DNA of 51,347 bases from Lachnospiraceae bacterium (lineage in GTDB: Bacteria; Bacillota; Clostridia; Lachnospirales; Lachnospiraceae), in assembly GCA_030825115.1 (NCBI GenBank), contig JAPJQL010000018.1, positions 13,987 through 65,333 on the forward strand. The letters run 5' to 3'. Positions 33,486 to 42,322 of the stretch are shown here, in pieces (the first letter of the stretch is position 1; the number at the start of each line of letters is the position of its first letter). Under the pieces are notes generated by a model that worked only from the letters and a program-made list of their open reading frames with translations, was not told where the DNA came from and did no database searches. The position numbers and the translations under genes are program-made.

Positions 33486-34412
33486 TTAACGATTGAACTT
33501 CCTCTTCTCCGACAACCCCAGCCCTGCCAATGTGAGTACAATGCCGAAGACGGTGATAAACGTGATCTTTTCGTGCAGGATGATTGCAGAGAAGACGGTG
33601 GTTATGACCGGGACCATGTAGATATAGACGCTGGTTTTCACAGCGCCGAGGACGCGCACTGCAACATTCCATGTGACAAAGCACAGCGCCGATGCGCCAA
33701 GTCCGAGATAGATCAGGTTCAACAGGTTTGTCAGGTCGGTCAGTTCGGCGGGGGTCACCTGGAATCCCATGACGGACAATACGGGAACCATGAACAGGAT
33801 GCCGTAGAAAAAGGTCCGCCTTGTGGTCAGGATGGTGGGATAGCCGAATCCGCTGATCTTTTTTGTCAGTGTGGAATACACCGCCCAGATGATTGCAGCG
33901 CCGACGGCAAGCAGGTCGCCGAGCGGGTTGATGGAGAGTGTGGTCCCGCTTCCGAAGCTGATCAGGCAGATGCCTGCGATCGCCAGCGCAAAGCCTGCAA
34001 AAAAACGCGGGCGGGGGCGTTCTCCGTGAAGGAAAAGGCAGCCAAATATCGCGGTAAAAAAGGGCGCGATGGAGATGATGACGCCGACATTGGATGCAAG
34101 GGTGAAGGTCAGAGCAATATTTTCAAGCAGATAATACAGCGTCACGCCGCACAGCCCTGCTAAAATGAAATACCATTCCTGCTTTTTGTCGTGCAGTCTG
34201 AGCTTGCGGGGCAGGACCAGACAGAGCGCCAGATAACCGATGAAAAACCGGATAAACAGGATTTCAATCGGGGTGAATGTCTGGAGCAGTACCTTGGTGG
34301 AGACGAAGGTGGTTCCCCAGATGAAGATGGTGATAAAGGCTGCGAGATGTCCCGTTATGGTCTTGTCTGGGGCGGATGGTGTGTGTGCTGCCCGATTCTG
34401 TTGTTGTGTCAT
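33486..34412 (-). CDS. EamA/DMT family transporter
   Basis: A 308-residue protein with about ten membrane helices in two EamA repeats (IFIWGTTFVSTKVLL at about 34-48 in the first; the second begins near residue 163 with NPLGDLLAVGAAIIWAVYS). Drug/metabolite transporters of this type export amino acids or other metabolites. It begins 188 bp from the divergent small membrane protein gene and ends 26 bp from the long hairpin. Confidence 0.92.
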   Translation of the reverse strand: MTQQQNRAAHTPSAPDKTITGHLAAFITIFIWGTTFVSTKVLLQTFTPIEILFIRFFIGYLALCLVLPRKLRLHDKKQEWYFILAGLCGVTLYYLLENIALTFTLASNVGVIISIAPFFTAIFGCLFLHGERPRPRFFAGFALAIAGICLISFGSGTTLSINPLGDLLAVGAAIIWAVYSTLTKKISGFGYPTILTTRRTFFYGILFMVPVLSVMGFQVTPAELTDLTNLLNLIYLGLGASALCFVTWNVAVRVLGAVKTSVYIYMVPVITTVFSAIILHEKITFITVFGIVLTLAGLGLSEKRKFNR

Positions 34413-34557
34413 TTTTGTCTCTCCTTTGTGGGATACTCCGGCAGGCCGGTATCCGTAAACATTTTTTGATATAGTTTGGGTGTTTATTAGATTCTATCAC
34501 AATTTGAACAGTTTTTCTTGCAAGATATGACACAAACCAGAAGTGAAAGCAGCAGGA

Positions 34558-34586
34558 TAGACAGAGTTTCGGGGATATGGTAGAAT
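34558..34586 (+). promoter_or_regulatory. Promoter of the small membrane protein gene
   Basis: TAGACA (34558-34563) and TAGAAT (34581-34586) are 17 bp apart. Transcription would begin near 34593, which puts the upstream ATG at 34600 almost at the transcript start and favours the ATG at 34642. Confidence 0.55.
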
Positions 34587-34641
34587 ACGAGGGTAAAACA
34601 TGGCTTCGCAACAGGTTGTTCAAGAAAGGGATGGGAAATCG

Positions 34642-34839
34642 ATGGATAGAGAAAAAGCGATAAAGCTTCTTTATGGCGGCGCGATGATTTTGGGCGGATC
34701 TATTGCAGGCATTTGGTCATTTACTGCAAACAGGTTTACAATGTCAGAATGCATATGGATTATTTTAGGAGGAATGATTGCCGGTCTGGGGCTGGGCTGT
34801 ATTCTCCATGCTATGAGTGTTCTGATCAAGGTGGACTAA
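34642..34839 (+). CDS. Small two-helix membrane protein
   Basis: A 65-residue protein with a charged N-terminus (MDREKAIK) and two predicted membrane helices (about 9-27 and 36-59), each containing small-residue GG/AG motifs. I do not recognise a family. An in-frame ATG at 34600 would add 14 residues and has a good GAGGG site, but the predicted promoter leaves almost no leader for it. It lies 43 bp upstream of the acetyltransferase gene and may be co-transcribed. Confidence 0.6.
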   Translation: MDREKAIKLLYGGAMILGGSIAGIWSFTANRFTMSECIWIILGGMIAGLGLGCILHAMSVLIKVD

Positions 34840-34882
34840 GCGCCCGGCCTGTTTTGTTTTTATGAAAGAGAGGAATTTTCAT

Positions 34883-35362
34883 ATGGCTGCTATCATGCAA
34901 TTTCACATCGCAGGTGCAAACGAACTGCCGCGGCTCAGATCCATTGCTCATCACTCAGAGGCGCACTGGGGGTACAGCCGGGAGTTTATGGAGATATTTG
35001 ACCGCAAGTTTAATATAGACACTGGATTTTTGAGGAAAAACCCTGTGTATTCAGGGAAAATACAGGAAACCACCGTTGGGTTCTGGGGGATGCAGGAGGT
35101 GGATTCGTGCCTTCCGGAGCTGGAATATTTTTACATTTCCCCGGAATATCTGAACCAGGGGCTTGGAAAAATCATGTGGGAACACATGACTGCATGGTGC
35201 AAGGGACAGGGGATTTCCGCTTTTACATTTGTCACCAGCCCGCAGGCGGTCGGATTTTATGAAAAAATGGGCGCGGTCGTGACCGGAGAAAGATTTTCAT
35301 CCATTGACGGGCGCAGGATTCCGTTGCTGGAATACAGGCAGCCGCAGCACAGCGGCCGGTGA
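34883..35362 (+). CDS. GNAT family N-acetyltransferase
   Basis: A 159-residue protein from the ATG at 34883 behind AGAGGA; the in-frame ATG at 34862 lacks a ribosome site. The acetyl-CoA binding strand-loop-helix reads LEYFYISPEYLNQGLGKIMW (about 80-99), and the C-terminal part ends with the FYEKMGAV pattern of GNAT enzymes. The substrate is unknown. The next gene, a helicase, starts 44 bp downstream. Confidence 0.9.
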   Translation: MAAIMQFHIAGANELPRLRSIAHHSEAHWGYSREFMEIFDRKFNIDTGFLRKNPVYSGKIQETTVGFWGMQEVDSCLPELEYFYISPEYLNQGLGKIMWEHMTAWCKGQGISAFTFVTSPQAVGFYEKMGAVVTGERFSSIDGRRIPLLEYRQPQHSGR

Positions 35363-35406
35363 TACGGTATGAAACATATAAAAAGAAGTAAGAAGGACAG
35401 GGCGGC

Positions 35407-37230
35407 ATGGCATTTCACGAGGCACAATTACAGGCAATCAGACATAAAGACGGACCGATGATGGTCCTCGCAGGTCCGGGCTCGGGCAAGACCACGGTCA
35501 TCACCCACAGGGTAAAATATCTCGTGGATGACTGCGGTGTGGAGCCGGGAAATATTCTGGTCATCACATTTACCCGGGCGGCTGCGGAGGAGATGCAGCA
35601 CCGTTTTAGGACGCTGACGGAAGAGAGGCGGCTTCCGGTCAGCTTTGGCACATTCCATTCGGTGTTTTTCCGTATTTTAAAATATGCATACCGCTATGAT
35701 GCCACGAATATTATCCGGGAAGAGCAGCGGACCCAGATCATCCGGGAACTGATGGAGCGGCATCGGGTCGATGTGGAGGATGAGACGGAATTTATTTCTT
35801 CTATATTGTCGGAAATCAGCTCGGTAAAGGGCGAGATGATGGATTTGGAGCACTATTATTCGAAAAACTGTTCCGAGGAGATATTTAAGAAGCTGTACCG
35901 CGGATATGAGGAAGCGCTGTTGTCTCAAAGCCTGCTGGATTTTGACGACATGCTGGTGATGTGCTATGAACTGTTTACCCAGCGGAAGGATATCCTGAAG
36001 GCATGGCAGCAAAAATACCGCTATATCCTGGTGGACGAATTTCAGGATATTAACCGGGTACAATATGAGATAGTCAGGATGCTTGCGGCGCCGGAAGACA
36101 ATCTGTTCATTGTGGGAGACGACGACCAGTCCATCTACCGGTTCCGCGGCGCAAAGCCGGAGATCATGCTGGGCTTTTTAAAGGATTATCCCAAGGCAGC
36201 CCAGACACTTTTGGGGATAAACTACCGTTCTACGTCAACGATTGTGGATACGGCGTGCAGATTGATCGCACATAACAAAACGCGCTACCCGAAGGTGATC
36301 CGTGCGGACAGAGGAGCCGGGAAGCCGGTCGCGACTGCGGTGTGGGCGGATGCCCAGGCGGAGACGAGGGGCATCGTGCAGGAAATCCAGGACTATGTGA
36401 GGATGGGTTACCGGCTGTCTGATATCGCCGTTTTGTACCGCACCAATATGGAACCCCGCCTTTTGATGGAGCGGCTGATGGAATATAATATCCCGTTCCA
36501 GATGAGGGACGCCCTGCCAAACCTCTATGACCATTGGATCACACAGGACATTCTGGCGTATATCCGGGCTGCAAAAGATGGGGCGAAGCGGGGCGACGTC
36601 CTGCGAATCATCAACCGGCCCAAGCGTTATATCAGCCGGGATGCGCTGGAGGGGCAGAATATTTCCTGGGAAGCTGTGAAATCCTGGTATCAGGATAAGG
36701 GATGGATGGTAGAGCGGGTCGAACAGTTGGAGTATGACCTGCGCATGATCCGGAAACTGGCTCCGGCAGCGGCGGTGAACTATATCCGCAAGGCCGTTGC
36801 CTATGACGATTATCTCCGGGAATATGCAGAATACCGCCGGATGAAGCCGGAGGAGCTTCTCGAGGTGGCGGACCAGCTTCAGGAGAGCAGCGCGGGCTAT
36901 AAGACTTATGACGCGTGGTTTCTTCATATGGAAGAGTACGGAAAACAATTGAAACAGCAGATGCATAACCGGGACAGGGAGACGGACAGCGTTTATCTGA
37001 TGACGATGCACAGCGCCAAAGGGCTGGAATTTCCGATCGTCTATATCCTGGACGCCAATGAGAATGTAACGCCCCACCACAAGGCGGTGCTGGAAGCAGA
37101 TATCGAAGAAGAGCGGCGGATGTTCTACGTGGCGATGACGCGGGCAAAAGACCGGCTGCATGTGTGCTATACAAAGGAACGGTATGGAAGGGCGCAGGAG
37201 CGGTCGCGCTTTGTGGACGAATATCTGTGA
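35407..37230 (+). CDS. UvrD/PcrA-like superfamily 1 DNA helicase
   Basis: A 607-residue helicase with all main SF1 motifs. Motif I is GPGSGKTT (about 23-30), motif II VDEFQDIN (about 208-215), motif III VGDDDQSIYRFRGA (about 236-249), motif V MTMHSAKGLEFPIVY (about 533-547) and motif VI YVAMTRAKDRLH (about 573-584). It is shorter than PcrA/UvrD (about 720-750 residues) because the tail after motif VI is brief, without the RNA-polymerase-binding Tudor-like domain. It probably acts in repair or recombination beside a full-length UvrD elsewhere. AAGGACAGGG precedes the ATG. Confidence 0.93.
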   Translation: MAFHEAQLQAIRHKDGPMMVLAGPGSGKTTVITHRVKYLVDDCGVEPGNILVITFTRAAAEEMQHRFRTLTEERRLPVSFGTFHSVFFRILKYAYRYDATNIIREEQRTQIIRELMERHRVDVEDETEFISSILSEISSVKGEMMDLEHYYSKNCSEEIFKKLYRGYEEALLSQSLLDFDDMLVMCYELFTQRKDILKAWQQKYRYILVDEFQDINRVQYEIVRMLAAPEDNLFIVGDDDQSIYRFRGAKPEIMLGFLKDYPKAAQTLLGINYRSTSTIVDTACRLIAHNKTRYPKVIRADRGAGKPVATAVWADAQAETRGIVQEIQDYVRMGYRLSDIAVLYRTNMEPRLLMERLMEYNIPFQMRDALPNLYDHWITQDILAYIRAAKDGAKRGDVLRIINRPKRYISRDALEGQNISWEAVKSWYQDKGWMVERVEQLEYDLRMIRKLAPAAAVNYIRKAVAYDDYLREYAEYRRMKPEELLEVADQLQESSAGYKTYDAWFLHMEEYGKQLKQQMHNRDRETDSVYLMTMHSAKGLEFPIVYILDANENVTPHHKAVLEADIEEERRMFYVAMTRAKDRLHVCYTKERYGRAQERSRFVDEYL

Positions 37231-37274
37231 TCTGTCAGGCATTGACTGACAACTGAGAGGAGGAGAGAAAAAGG

Positions 37275-37799
37275 ATGAAAGGATGTATCCATATATATTG
37301 CGGTGACGGAAAGGGAAAGACATCGGCGGCGATTGGGCTGGCGGTCCGCGCGGCAGGAAGGGGGCGCAGGGTTTTGATCGCCCGTTTTTTAAAGACTGAT
37401 GATTCCGGGGAGGTTCCGGTCCTGGGCGGGATTGACGGGATCACCGTGGTCCCATGCGAGCGGACCTTTGGATTTGTATTCCGCATGACCGAAGAGGAAA
37501 AGGAAGAGGCGGCCGGGTATTTTCAGGCCCGTTTTCTGAATCTTTGTGAGATGGCAGTGCGGGAGCAGTATGATGTGGTCATCTTTGACGAGCTGATGGC
37601 ATCCTGCAATTACCACATGGTAAAGGAGACGGATGTCCTTCAGTTTCTAAGCCAGAAGCCGGAGGAGATGGAGGTGGTGATGACCGGACGGGACCCGTCG
37701 GAGGCACTTGTAAAAGCGGCGGATTATGTATCTGAAATCCATATGGTCAAGCATCCGTTTACGGAAGGAATCCCGGCGCGGGAAGGGATTGAGTATTAG
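37275..37799 (+). CDS. Cob(I)yrinic acid a,c-diamide adenosyltransferase-like protein (CobO/BtuR family)
   Basis: A 174-residue protein. The N-terminal P-loop reads GDGKGKTSAA (about 10-19), and a Walker B-like VVIFDELM lies at about 97-104. The C-terminal MVKHPFTEGIPAREGIEY is characteristic of the family. These enzymes transfer the adenosyl group of ATP to a corrinoid. No other cobalamin gene is nearby, so it may serve salvage, or the helicase-linked position may be incidental. It begins 44 bp after the helicase gene behind GAGGAGGAG. Confidence 0.92.
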   Translation: MKGCIHIYCGDGKGKTSAAIGLAVRAAGRGRRVLIARFLKTDDSGEVPVLGGIDGITVVPCERTFGFVFRMTEEEKEEAAGYFQARFLNLCEMAVREQYDVVIFDELMASCNYHMVKETDVLQFLSQKPEEMEVVMTGRDPSEALVKAADYVSEIHMVKHPFTEGIPAREGIEY

Positions 37800-37802
37800 C
37801 CC

Positions 37803-37831
37803 TTGATTTTCTGCGGGGATTCTGATAAAGT
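37803..37831 (+). promoter_or_regulatory. Promoter of the DUF1292 gene
   Basis: TTGATT (37803-37808) and TAAAGT (37826-37831) are spaced by 17 bp, just after the adenosyltransferase stop and about 65 bp before the DUF1292 start. Confidence 0.5.
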
Positions 37832-37896
37832 GAAAGCAGGGACGGAATATGATCCGAATCCCAAACCATTTGACTACAGAAAAGTGAGGTATCGGT

Positions 37897-38223
37897 ATGG
37901 CACAGGATCCGAATTTAGAGAACGAGATGGAGCAGGAAGAGATGACCGTTACGCTGACCCTGGATGACGGCAGCGAACTGGAGTGCGTAGTCCTGACGAT
38001 TTTTGAGGCAGGAGAGCGGGATTACATTGCGCTTCTTCCGATCGAAGGAGAAGAGGCAGAGGAAGGCGAAGTATATCTGTACCGCTATTCCGAGGATGCG
38101 GATGGCAATCCGAACCTTGAGAATATCGAGGATGATGACGAGTATGATATCGTAGCAGATGCATTTGACGAATTGCTGGATGCACAGGAGTACGATGAAC
38201 TGGTGGAAGAAGACGAAGAATAG
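37897..38223 (+). CDS. DUF1292 family acidic protein
   Basis: A 108-residue, very acidic protein. The conserved DUF1292 core is visible: VTLTLDDGSELECVVLTIFE, then YIALLPIE and VYLYRYSED. The C-terminal half is Asp/Glu-rich. The family is widespread in Firmicutes and has no established function. It has its own predicted promoter and is followed by two hairpins. Confidence 0.92.
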   Translation: MAQDPNLENEMEQEEMTVTLTLDDGSELECVVLTIFEAGERDYIALLPIEGEEAEEGEVYLYRYSEDADGNPNLENIEDDDEYDIVADAFDELLDAQEYDELVEEDEE

Positions 38224-38233
38224 TGGCATATGC

Positions 38234-38303
38234 CGGCGGTCGGCTGACCGCCGTATCTGATGAAAGAAGAGGTCCGGGGCGAGAGTTCCGGTCCTTTTCT
38301 TTT
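38234..38303 (+). terminator. Tandem hairpins ending the DUF1292 transcript
   Basis: A perfect 8-bp hairpin CGGCGGTC-GGCT-GACCGCCG lies at 38234-38253. A second stem follows (38266-38277 with 38288-38299, one internal mismatch), with a run of T residues at its 3' end, so the second is the likely terminator. Confidence 0.7.
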
Positions 38304-38445
38304 AATGTTTTTTGGAATGTGGTACATGGTATCGTGCGGTGTCGGTGTGATTTGGAACATAAAAAATGCGTTTTGTGCAAAAACGAAGTCATACAAGAAA
38401 ATTTGTATTAGAATGCTAAAAACAAGACGATTAGAGGTGAGCAGT

Positions 38446-39201
38446 TTGCCTGATACCACAAAGATAAATTTTTATTTACAACCAATATACAATTCGAAGA
38501 AACATTGCTTTTCCAATCTTGAAGTCCTTGCCAGATTTCCAATGGAATCTGGTCTTGAGGCGGATGTCGAGAATTCAATCGCCCAGGCCGAGCAGGACGG
38601 AAGTATTGCCGGGATCGATCTGGCGGCTTTGAAATTTGCATGTGATAAATTTCCCGAATTAAAGAAATATGGGATTGAGTCGATCCATGTGAATTTATCG
38701 CCGGTTACTTGTGCCGTTCCCTCACTGGGCAGACAGATCAAACAGATTCTGGATCAAACAGACACCAATCCGCAAAATATCTGCATTGAATTGACCGAAA
38801 GCAATTTTTCAGGAAATCTTGCAGCATTGCTTGCTGTCGCAGATATGCTGATTCAGTTTCGGTTTCAACTGGCGCTGGATGATGTGGGAAAAGGGGAATC
38901 TGATTTTGAGCGGATCATACACCTTCCCATCAGCCATATGAAACTGGATAAATCTATGGCATTTCATCTGGATTTCAATGAACGTATCCCGCGCCTGATC
39001 AGCAGCCTGGTTCAATTTACAGATGCAAGCGGCATGACGATCACGGCAGAAGGCGTTGAAAACGCAGAAGTGGCTGAGAAACTGATCGCCCTTGGCTGCC
39101 ATTATCTTCAGGGATATCATTTTTCAAAACCATTGTCTTATGAGCAGCTGCTCTCATGGCTTTCTTATCATGATCTTGCCTCCCCATGTTTTCAGCATTA
39201 A
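38446..39201 (+). CDS. EAL domain protein (cyclic-di-GMP phosphodiesterase-like)
   Basis: About 251 residues from the TTG at 38446, which has AGAGGTG 6 bp upstream. The ATG at 38413 and the longer frame to 38260 lack ribosome sites, and the latter starts within the terminator of the previous gene. Signature motifs: EVLARF (EAL variant), VNLSP, ELTES, LALDDVGKG, MKLDKS, TAEGVENAEVAEKL and LQGYHFSKPL. The Glu, Asn, Asp-Asp, Lys and Gln positions needed for metal and substrate binding are retained, so activity is plausible despite the Ala-to-Val change. There is no GGDEF or sensor domain. The start is uncertain. Confidence 0.85.
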   Translation: MPDTTKINFYLQPIYNSKKHCFSNLEVLARFPMESGLEADVENSIAQAEQDGSIAGIDLAALKFACDKFPELKKYGIESIHVNLSPVTCAVPSLGRQIKQILDQTDTNPQNICIELTESNFSGNLAALLAVADMLIQFRFQLALDDVGKGESDFERIIHLPISHMKLDKSMAFHLDFNERIPRLISSLVQFTDASGMTITAEGVENAEVAEKLIALGCHYLQGYHFSKPLSYEQLLSWLSYHDLASPCFQH

Positions 39202-39223
39202 GATAACACAATCCGATACAAAG

Positions 39224-39251
39224 GACCGGACATAAACCCCGGTCTTTTTTT
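39224..39251 (+). terminator. Intrinsic terminator after the EAL gene
   Basis: GACCGG (39224-39229) pairs with CCGGTC (39239-39244) and is followed by seven T residues; the flanking AAA/TTT may extend the stem. Confidence 0.75.
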
Positions 39252-39380
39252 GCGTCGAAATTTCAGAAAGAAATATTTCAAAAATGTAATGTTACTGTTA
39301 TGCAGCGACGTGGCAGTCCAGGCGGCGGCATGATACACTGTTGCCATGAACAAAAAGAAGTCAGGACAAGGAGGAGACAA

Positions 39381-39890
39381 ATGGACGTACATCAGATGAT
39401 GCAGTTTTTCTGGCAATATGGAGCAGCGTTTATCTTTGTGATTGTGCTGTTGGAATATATGAATCTTCCGGGATTTCCGGCAGGGGTCATCATGCCGCTT
39501 GCGGGGATCCAGGCAGCGCAGGGCGGTATGAGTTTTGCGGCGGCAATGTTTCTCACGGTGAGCGCCGGGATGGTAGGAAGCTGGATCTTATATTTTCTTG
39601 GGCGGCTGGGAGGTTCCATCCTGATGCCCTGGTTCTTTAGACGGTTTCCAAAACAGGAGACTCTGATCCGGAAAAATCTGGATTACCTGCGGCAAAAAGG
39701 CGGGACCGGCGTTTTTGTCAGCAAGCTGATCCCGATGGTCCGGACCGTGATATCGATTCCGGCCGGAATGATAAAAATGGATTTTTTTGTATATAGCGTC
39801 AGTTCTGCCTGCGGGATCTTTCTTTGGAATCTCGTATTGGTAGGCGCGGGTTACTGGATGGGCGATGCGGTATTTCGCTGGTTTGCATAG
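39381..39890 (+). CDS. DedA family membrane protein
   Basis: A 169-residue membrane protein from the ATG at 39381 behind AAGGAGGAG. DedA hallmarks are the early acidic segment (LEYMNLPGFPAGVIMPLAG), a re-entrant glycine-rich stretch (SWILYFLGRLGG) and the basic motif VSKLIPMVRTVISIPAGMIKM. DedA proteins handle undecaprenyl phosphate or phospholipids at the membrane. It is slightly short for the family. It is followed 11 bp later by a glycosyltransferase gene, which suggests joint work on a lipid-linked glycan. The palindromes GAAATTTC (39257-39264) and GAAATATTTC (39270-39279) lie upstream, with unknown meaning. Confidence 0.9.
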   Translation: MDVHQMMQFFWQYGAAFIFVIVLLEYMNLPGFPAGVIMPLAGIQAAQGGMSFAAAMFLTVSAGMVGSWILYFLGRLGGSILMPWFFRRFPKQETLIRKNLDYLRQKGGTGVFVSKLIPMVRTVISIPAGMIKMDFFVYSVSSACGIFLWNLVLVGAGYWMGDAVFRWFA

Positions 39891-39901
39891 GAGGTATGAC
39901 G

Positions 39902-41134
39902 ATGAGGATTGCAATGTTTACAAATAACTATAAGCCATTTATCGGCGGAGTTCCGATCTCGATCGAGAGGCTTTCCAACGGGCTGCGAAAACTGGGACGT
40001 GAGGTGGTGGTATTCGCCCCGGATTATGGCGTTTGCGAGACGGAAGAGCATGTGGTGCGGTACAAAACCATTTATCAGAAGAACCGGGACGGGCTGATGA
40101 TTGGAAACTGCTTTGACAGTAAGATAGAAAGACAGTTTTTAGAGGGGCGGTTTGATGTGATCCATGTCCACCATCCGATGATATCCGGATTTGCGGCGTT
40201 GTATCTGGAAAAAAAATACGGGATTCCGGTGGCGTACACCTATCATACGAGATATGAAGAATATCTGCACTACCTTAAATTCTACAATGTGATGGAGAGG
40301 CATGAACTGAGCGACGGCATGGCATCCTATCTGAAAACAGTACTGGTGCCGCGTTATATGACGGCGTTTGCAAATTCCTGCGATCTGGTGTTTGCGCCGA
40401 CCCGGATGATGAAGAACTGTCTGGGCAGCTATGGGGTAAAGACGGAGACGACCGTGCTTCCAACGGGACTTGAGGACGCTTCGTTTATAGAGCGGAGGGA
40501 AATCACAGAGGAGATCCGGGCGCGGCTGAAAGGAGACAAAACGTATCTGTTCTGCACAGTATCCCGGCTGGAAAAAGAGAAAAATCTTGAATTTCTGCTG
40601 AGAGGCGTGGCAGAAGTGAAAAAACGGATCGGGAACTGTTTTCGGATGATGATCATCGGGGAGGGCAGCGAGCGGGAACGACTGCATTGCCTGTCTGTGG
40701 AGCTGGGGATCGAGGAGAATCTGGTTTTCACGGGAAAGGTTCCCAATGAACAGATCAGGGATTATCTGTTTGCAGGCGATCTGTTCCTGTTTGCATCCAG
40801 GTCTGAGACTCAGGGAATCGTCCTTTTAGAGGCGATGGCGGCCGGTACGCCAGTAGTGGCGGTGAAGGCGAGCGGCGTCGTGGATGTCGTAAAAAACGGG
40901 GTGAACGGATATATGACCGAAGCTGATGAGGCGACGTGGGCGGAGGCAGTCCGGACGATCGTGGGGCAGCCGGAACATTTTCGGGAGCTGAAGCACAGCT
41001 CGGTACAGACGGCTTTGGAGTATCAGTCTTCCAGAATCGCGGCGATGGCAGCCCGGGGATATCAGGAGATGCTGGCGCGCTATAAGACCGGAAAAATCAT
41101 TGGTCTTCTAAGAAAATCCGTATGGGCGGCCTGA
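39902..41134 (+). CDS. GT4 family glycosyltransferase
   Basis: A 410-residue GT-B glycosyltransferase from the ATG at 39902 behind AGGAGG. The N-terminal domain starts MRIAMFTNNYKPFIGGVPIS. The C-terminal nucleotide-sugar site has the E-x7-E motif region (SRSETQGIVLLEAMAAGTPVVA, about 300-321). The overall pattern resembles diacylglycerol glucosyltransferases and other glycolipid-forming GT4 enzymes. Linkage to a DedA protein supports a membrane-lipid acceptor. The exact donor and acceptor are unknown. Confidence 0.9.
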   Translation: MRIAMFTNNYKPFIGGVPISIERLSNGLRKLGREVVVFAPDYGVCETEEHVVRYKTIYQKNRDGLMIGNCFDSKIERQFLEGRFDVIHVHHPMISGFAALYLEKKYGIPVAYTYHTRYEEYLHYLKFYNVMERHELSDGMASYLKTVLVPRYMTAFANSCDLVFAPTRMMKNCLGSYGVKTETTVLPTGLEDASFIERREITEEIRARLKGDKTYLFCTVSRLEKEKNLEFLLRGVAEVKKRIGNCFRMMIIGEGSERERLHCLSVELGIEENLVFTGKVPNEQIRDYLFAGDLFLFASRSETQGIVLLEAMAAGTPVVAVKASGVVDVVKNGVNGYMTEADEATWAEAVRTIVGQPEHFRELKHSSVQTALEYQSSRIAAMAARGYQEMLARYKTGKIIGLLRKSVWAA

Positions 41135-41231
41135 TATTTTTTTCTTTGGCCTGACCGCCTGCTGTGTCACCTGAAAGTCCGGGCCAGCGGAAATTGTAAG
41201 GCAAATGTAAGAGTTGCTGCCGGAAAAAACG

Positions 41232-41260
41232 TTGACAAACGGTGGGCTAAAAAGTATGAT
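41232..41260 (+). promoter_or_regulatory. Promoter of the first small wall-binding protein gene
   Basis: TTGACA (41232-41237), a 17-bp spacer and TATGAT (41255-41260) form a strong sigma-A promoter about 50 bp upstream of the start codon. Confidence 0.75.
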
Positions 41261-41310
41261 GAACCTATCAAGGACATTCCATGTCGATAAGGAAAAAGGA
41301 GATGGGTCAT

Positions 41311-41826
41311 ATGAGAAAAAGAGGATTACTTGCAGTGACGGCAATGACGATCGCATTATCGATGTTTTCTGCATCCGCAGTTTTTGCAGCCAACTGGGGA
41401 CAGACAGGCAATAAATGGTATTATTATCTGGATGACGGAACCGTGGCAAAGAGTACCTGGGTGACTACTGAGGGAGGCACGTTCTGGGTGAACAGCGACG
41501 GCGCGATGGCGGAGAACCAGTGGGTCAATGACAATGGTTCCTGGTATTACGTGGAGGCCAGCGGCCTTGCAGTCAAAAACCAGCTGATGAAGCTGGATTC
41601 CAAGCATTACTGGTTCGGCGAAGACGGCAAGATGCTCGCGAATGACTGGCATCAGATGGAGGATGGCAGATACTATTATTTCGGAGAGAACGGAGCGGCG
41701 CTGACGAAAGGCTGGTATCTGATCGACGGAGATTATTATTATTTCCTCAACAGCGGCGTGCTGGCAACCGATGCCCTGGTACCGGGCGGCTACCGGGTAG
41801 GGGCTGACGGAAAGTGGGTTCAGTAG
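41311..41826 (+). CDS. Secreted protein made of wall/choline-binding-type repeats (1)
   Basis: A 171-residue protein from the ATG at 41311 behind AAAAAGGAG. After a signal peptide (about 1-27, ending VFAANW) it consists almost wholly of about six 20-residue aromatic repeats (for example NKWYYYLDDGTVAKSTWV and GRYYYFGENGAALTKGWY) and ends GADGKWVQ. There is no catalytic domain. Such repeat-only proteins attach non-covalently to wall polymers and may shape or decorate the surface. A similar gene follows directly. Confidence 0.88.
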   Translation: MRKRGLLAVTAMTIALSMFSASAVFAANWGQTGNKWYYYLDDGTVAKSTWVTTEGGTFWVNSDGAMAENQWVNDNGSWYYVEASGLAVKNQLMKLDSKHYWFGEDGKMLANDWHQMEDGRYYYFGENGAALTKGWYLIDGDYYYFLNSGVLATDALVPGGYRVGADGKWVQ

Positions 41827-41859
41827 TAGACTTTTTTGCGATATGATGATATGATAACG

Positions 41860-41879
41860 ATATGATGGTTTTATCATAT
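41860..41879. other. Small hairpin between the two wall-binding genes
   Basis: ATATGAT (41860-41866) and ATCATAT (41873-41879) flank a GGTTTT loop, preceded by direct repeats of GATATGAT (from 41840). It is AT-rich and could be a weak terminator or processing site; no clear promoter for the second gene was found. Confidence 0.4.
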
Positions 41880-41906
41880 ATTATGCCAAAAAGGAGAGGA
41901 TATCGT

Positions 41907-42305
41907 ATGAAAAAGCAGTTGAAGATGCTGACAGCTCTGGCGGCGGCCGCTGTATTTACCCTGTCTTCTGCAGTGACCGGTTTTGCAGCAACAGGATGGG
42001 TTCAAAATGGTGGAAACTGGACTTATTACAAGTCAGACGAGACGATGGCGACCAACCAGTGGGTGATCACGGACGGAAGATGGTACTGGATTGAGCCAAA
42101 CGGTGTGATGGCGACCAATAAGTGGGTGAACAATCCGGTGAACCATCAGGATACCTGGTATTATCTGGGACCGGATGGCGCAAGCGTGAGAAGCTGGTAT
42201 TACATCAACGACAAGTGGTATTTCTTTTACGACGATTTTACGATGGCAAAGGATACTGTGATCGACAGTTACAGGCTCGGCAAAGACGGAGCGATGATTG
42301 AGTAA
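41907..42305 (+). CDS. Secreted protein made of wall/choline-binding-type repeats (2)
   Basis: A 132-residue protein starting at ATG 41907 behind AAGGAGAGG. A signal peptide (about 1-28, ending GFAAT) is followed by four aromatic repeats (GNWTYYKSDETMATNQWV, GRWYWIEPNGVMATNKWV, DTWYYLGPDGASVRSWY, KWYFFYDDFTMAKD). It ends with an SYRLGKDGAMIE tail like that of its neighbour (GYRVGADGKWVQ), so the two genes look like diverged tandem duplicates. No enzyme domain is present. Confidence 0.88.
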   Translation: MKKQLKMLTALAAAAVFTLSSAVTGFAATGWVQNGGNWTYYKSDETMATNQWVITDGRWYWIEPNGVMATNKWVNNPVNHQDTWYYLGPDGASVRSWYYINDKWYFFYDDFTMAKDTVIDSYRLGKDGAMIE

Positions 42306-42322
42306 ACTCGTGAAAAGGCAGG

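Noticed and set aside
33277..33489. Possible 70-residue protein across the long hairpin
   Set aside because: The frame exists only because the hairpin arms lack stops. Most of it is encoded by the inverted repeat, and there is no ribosome site.
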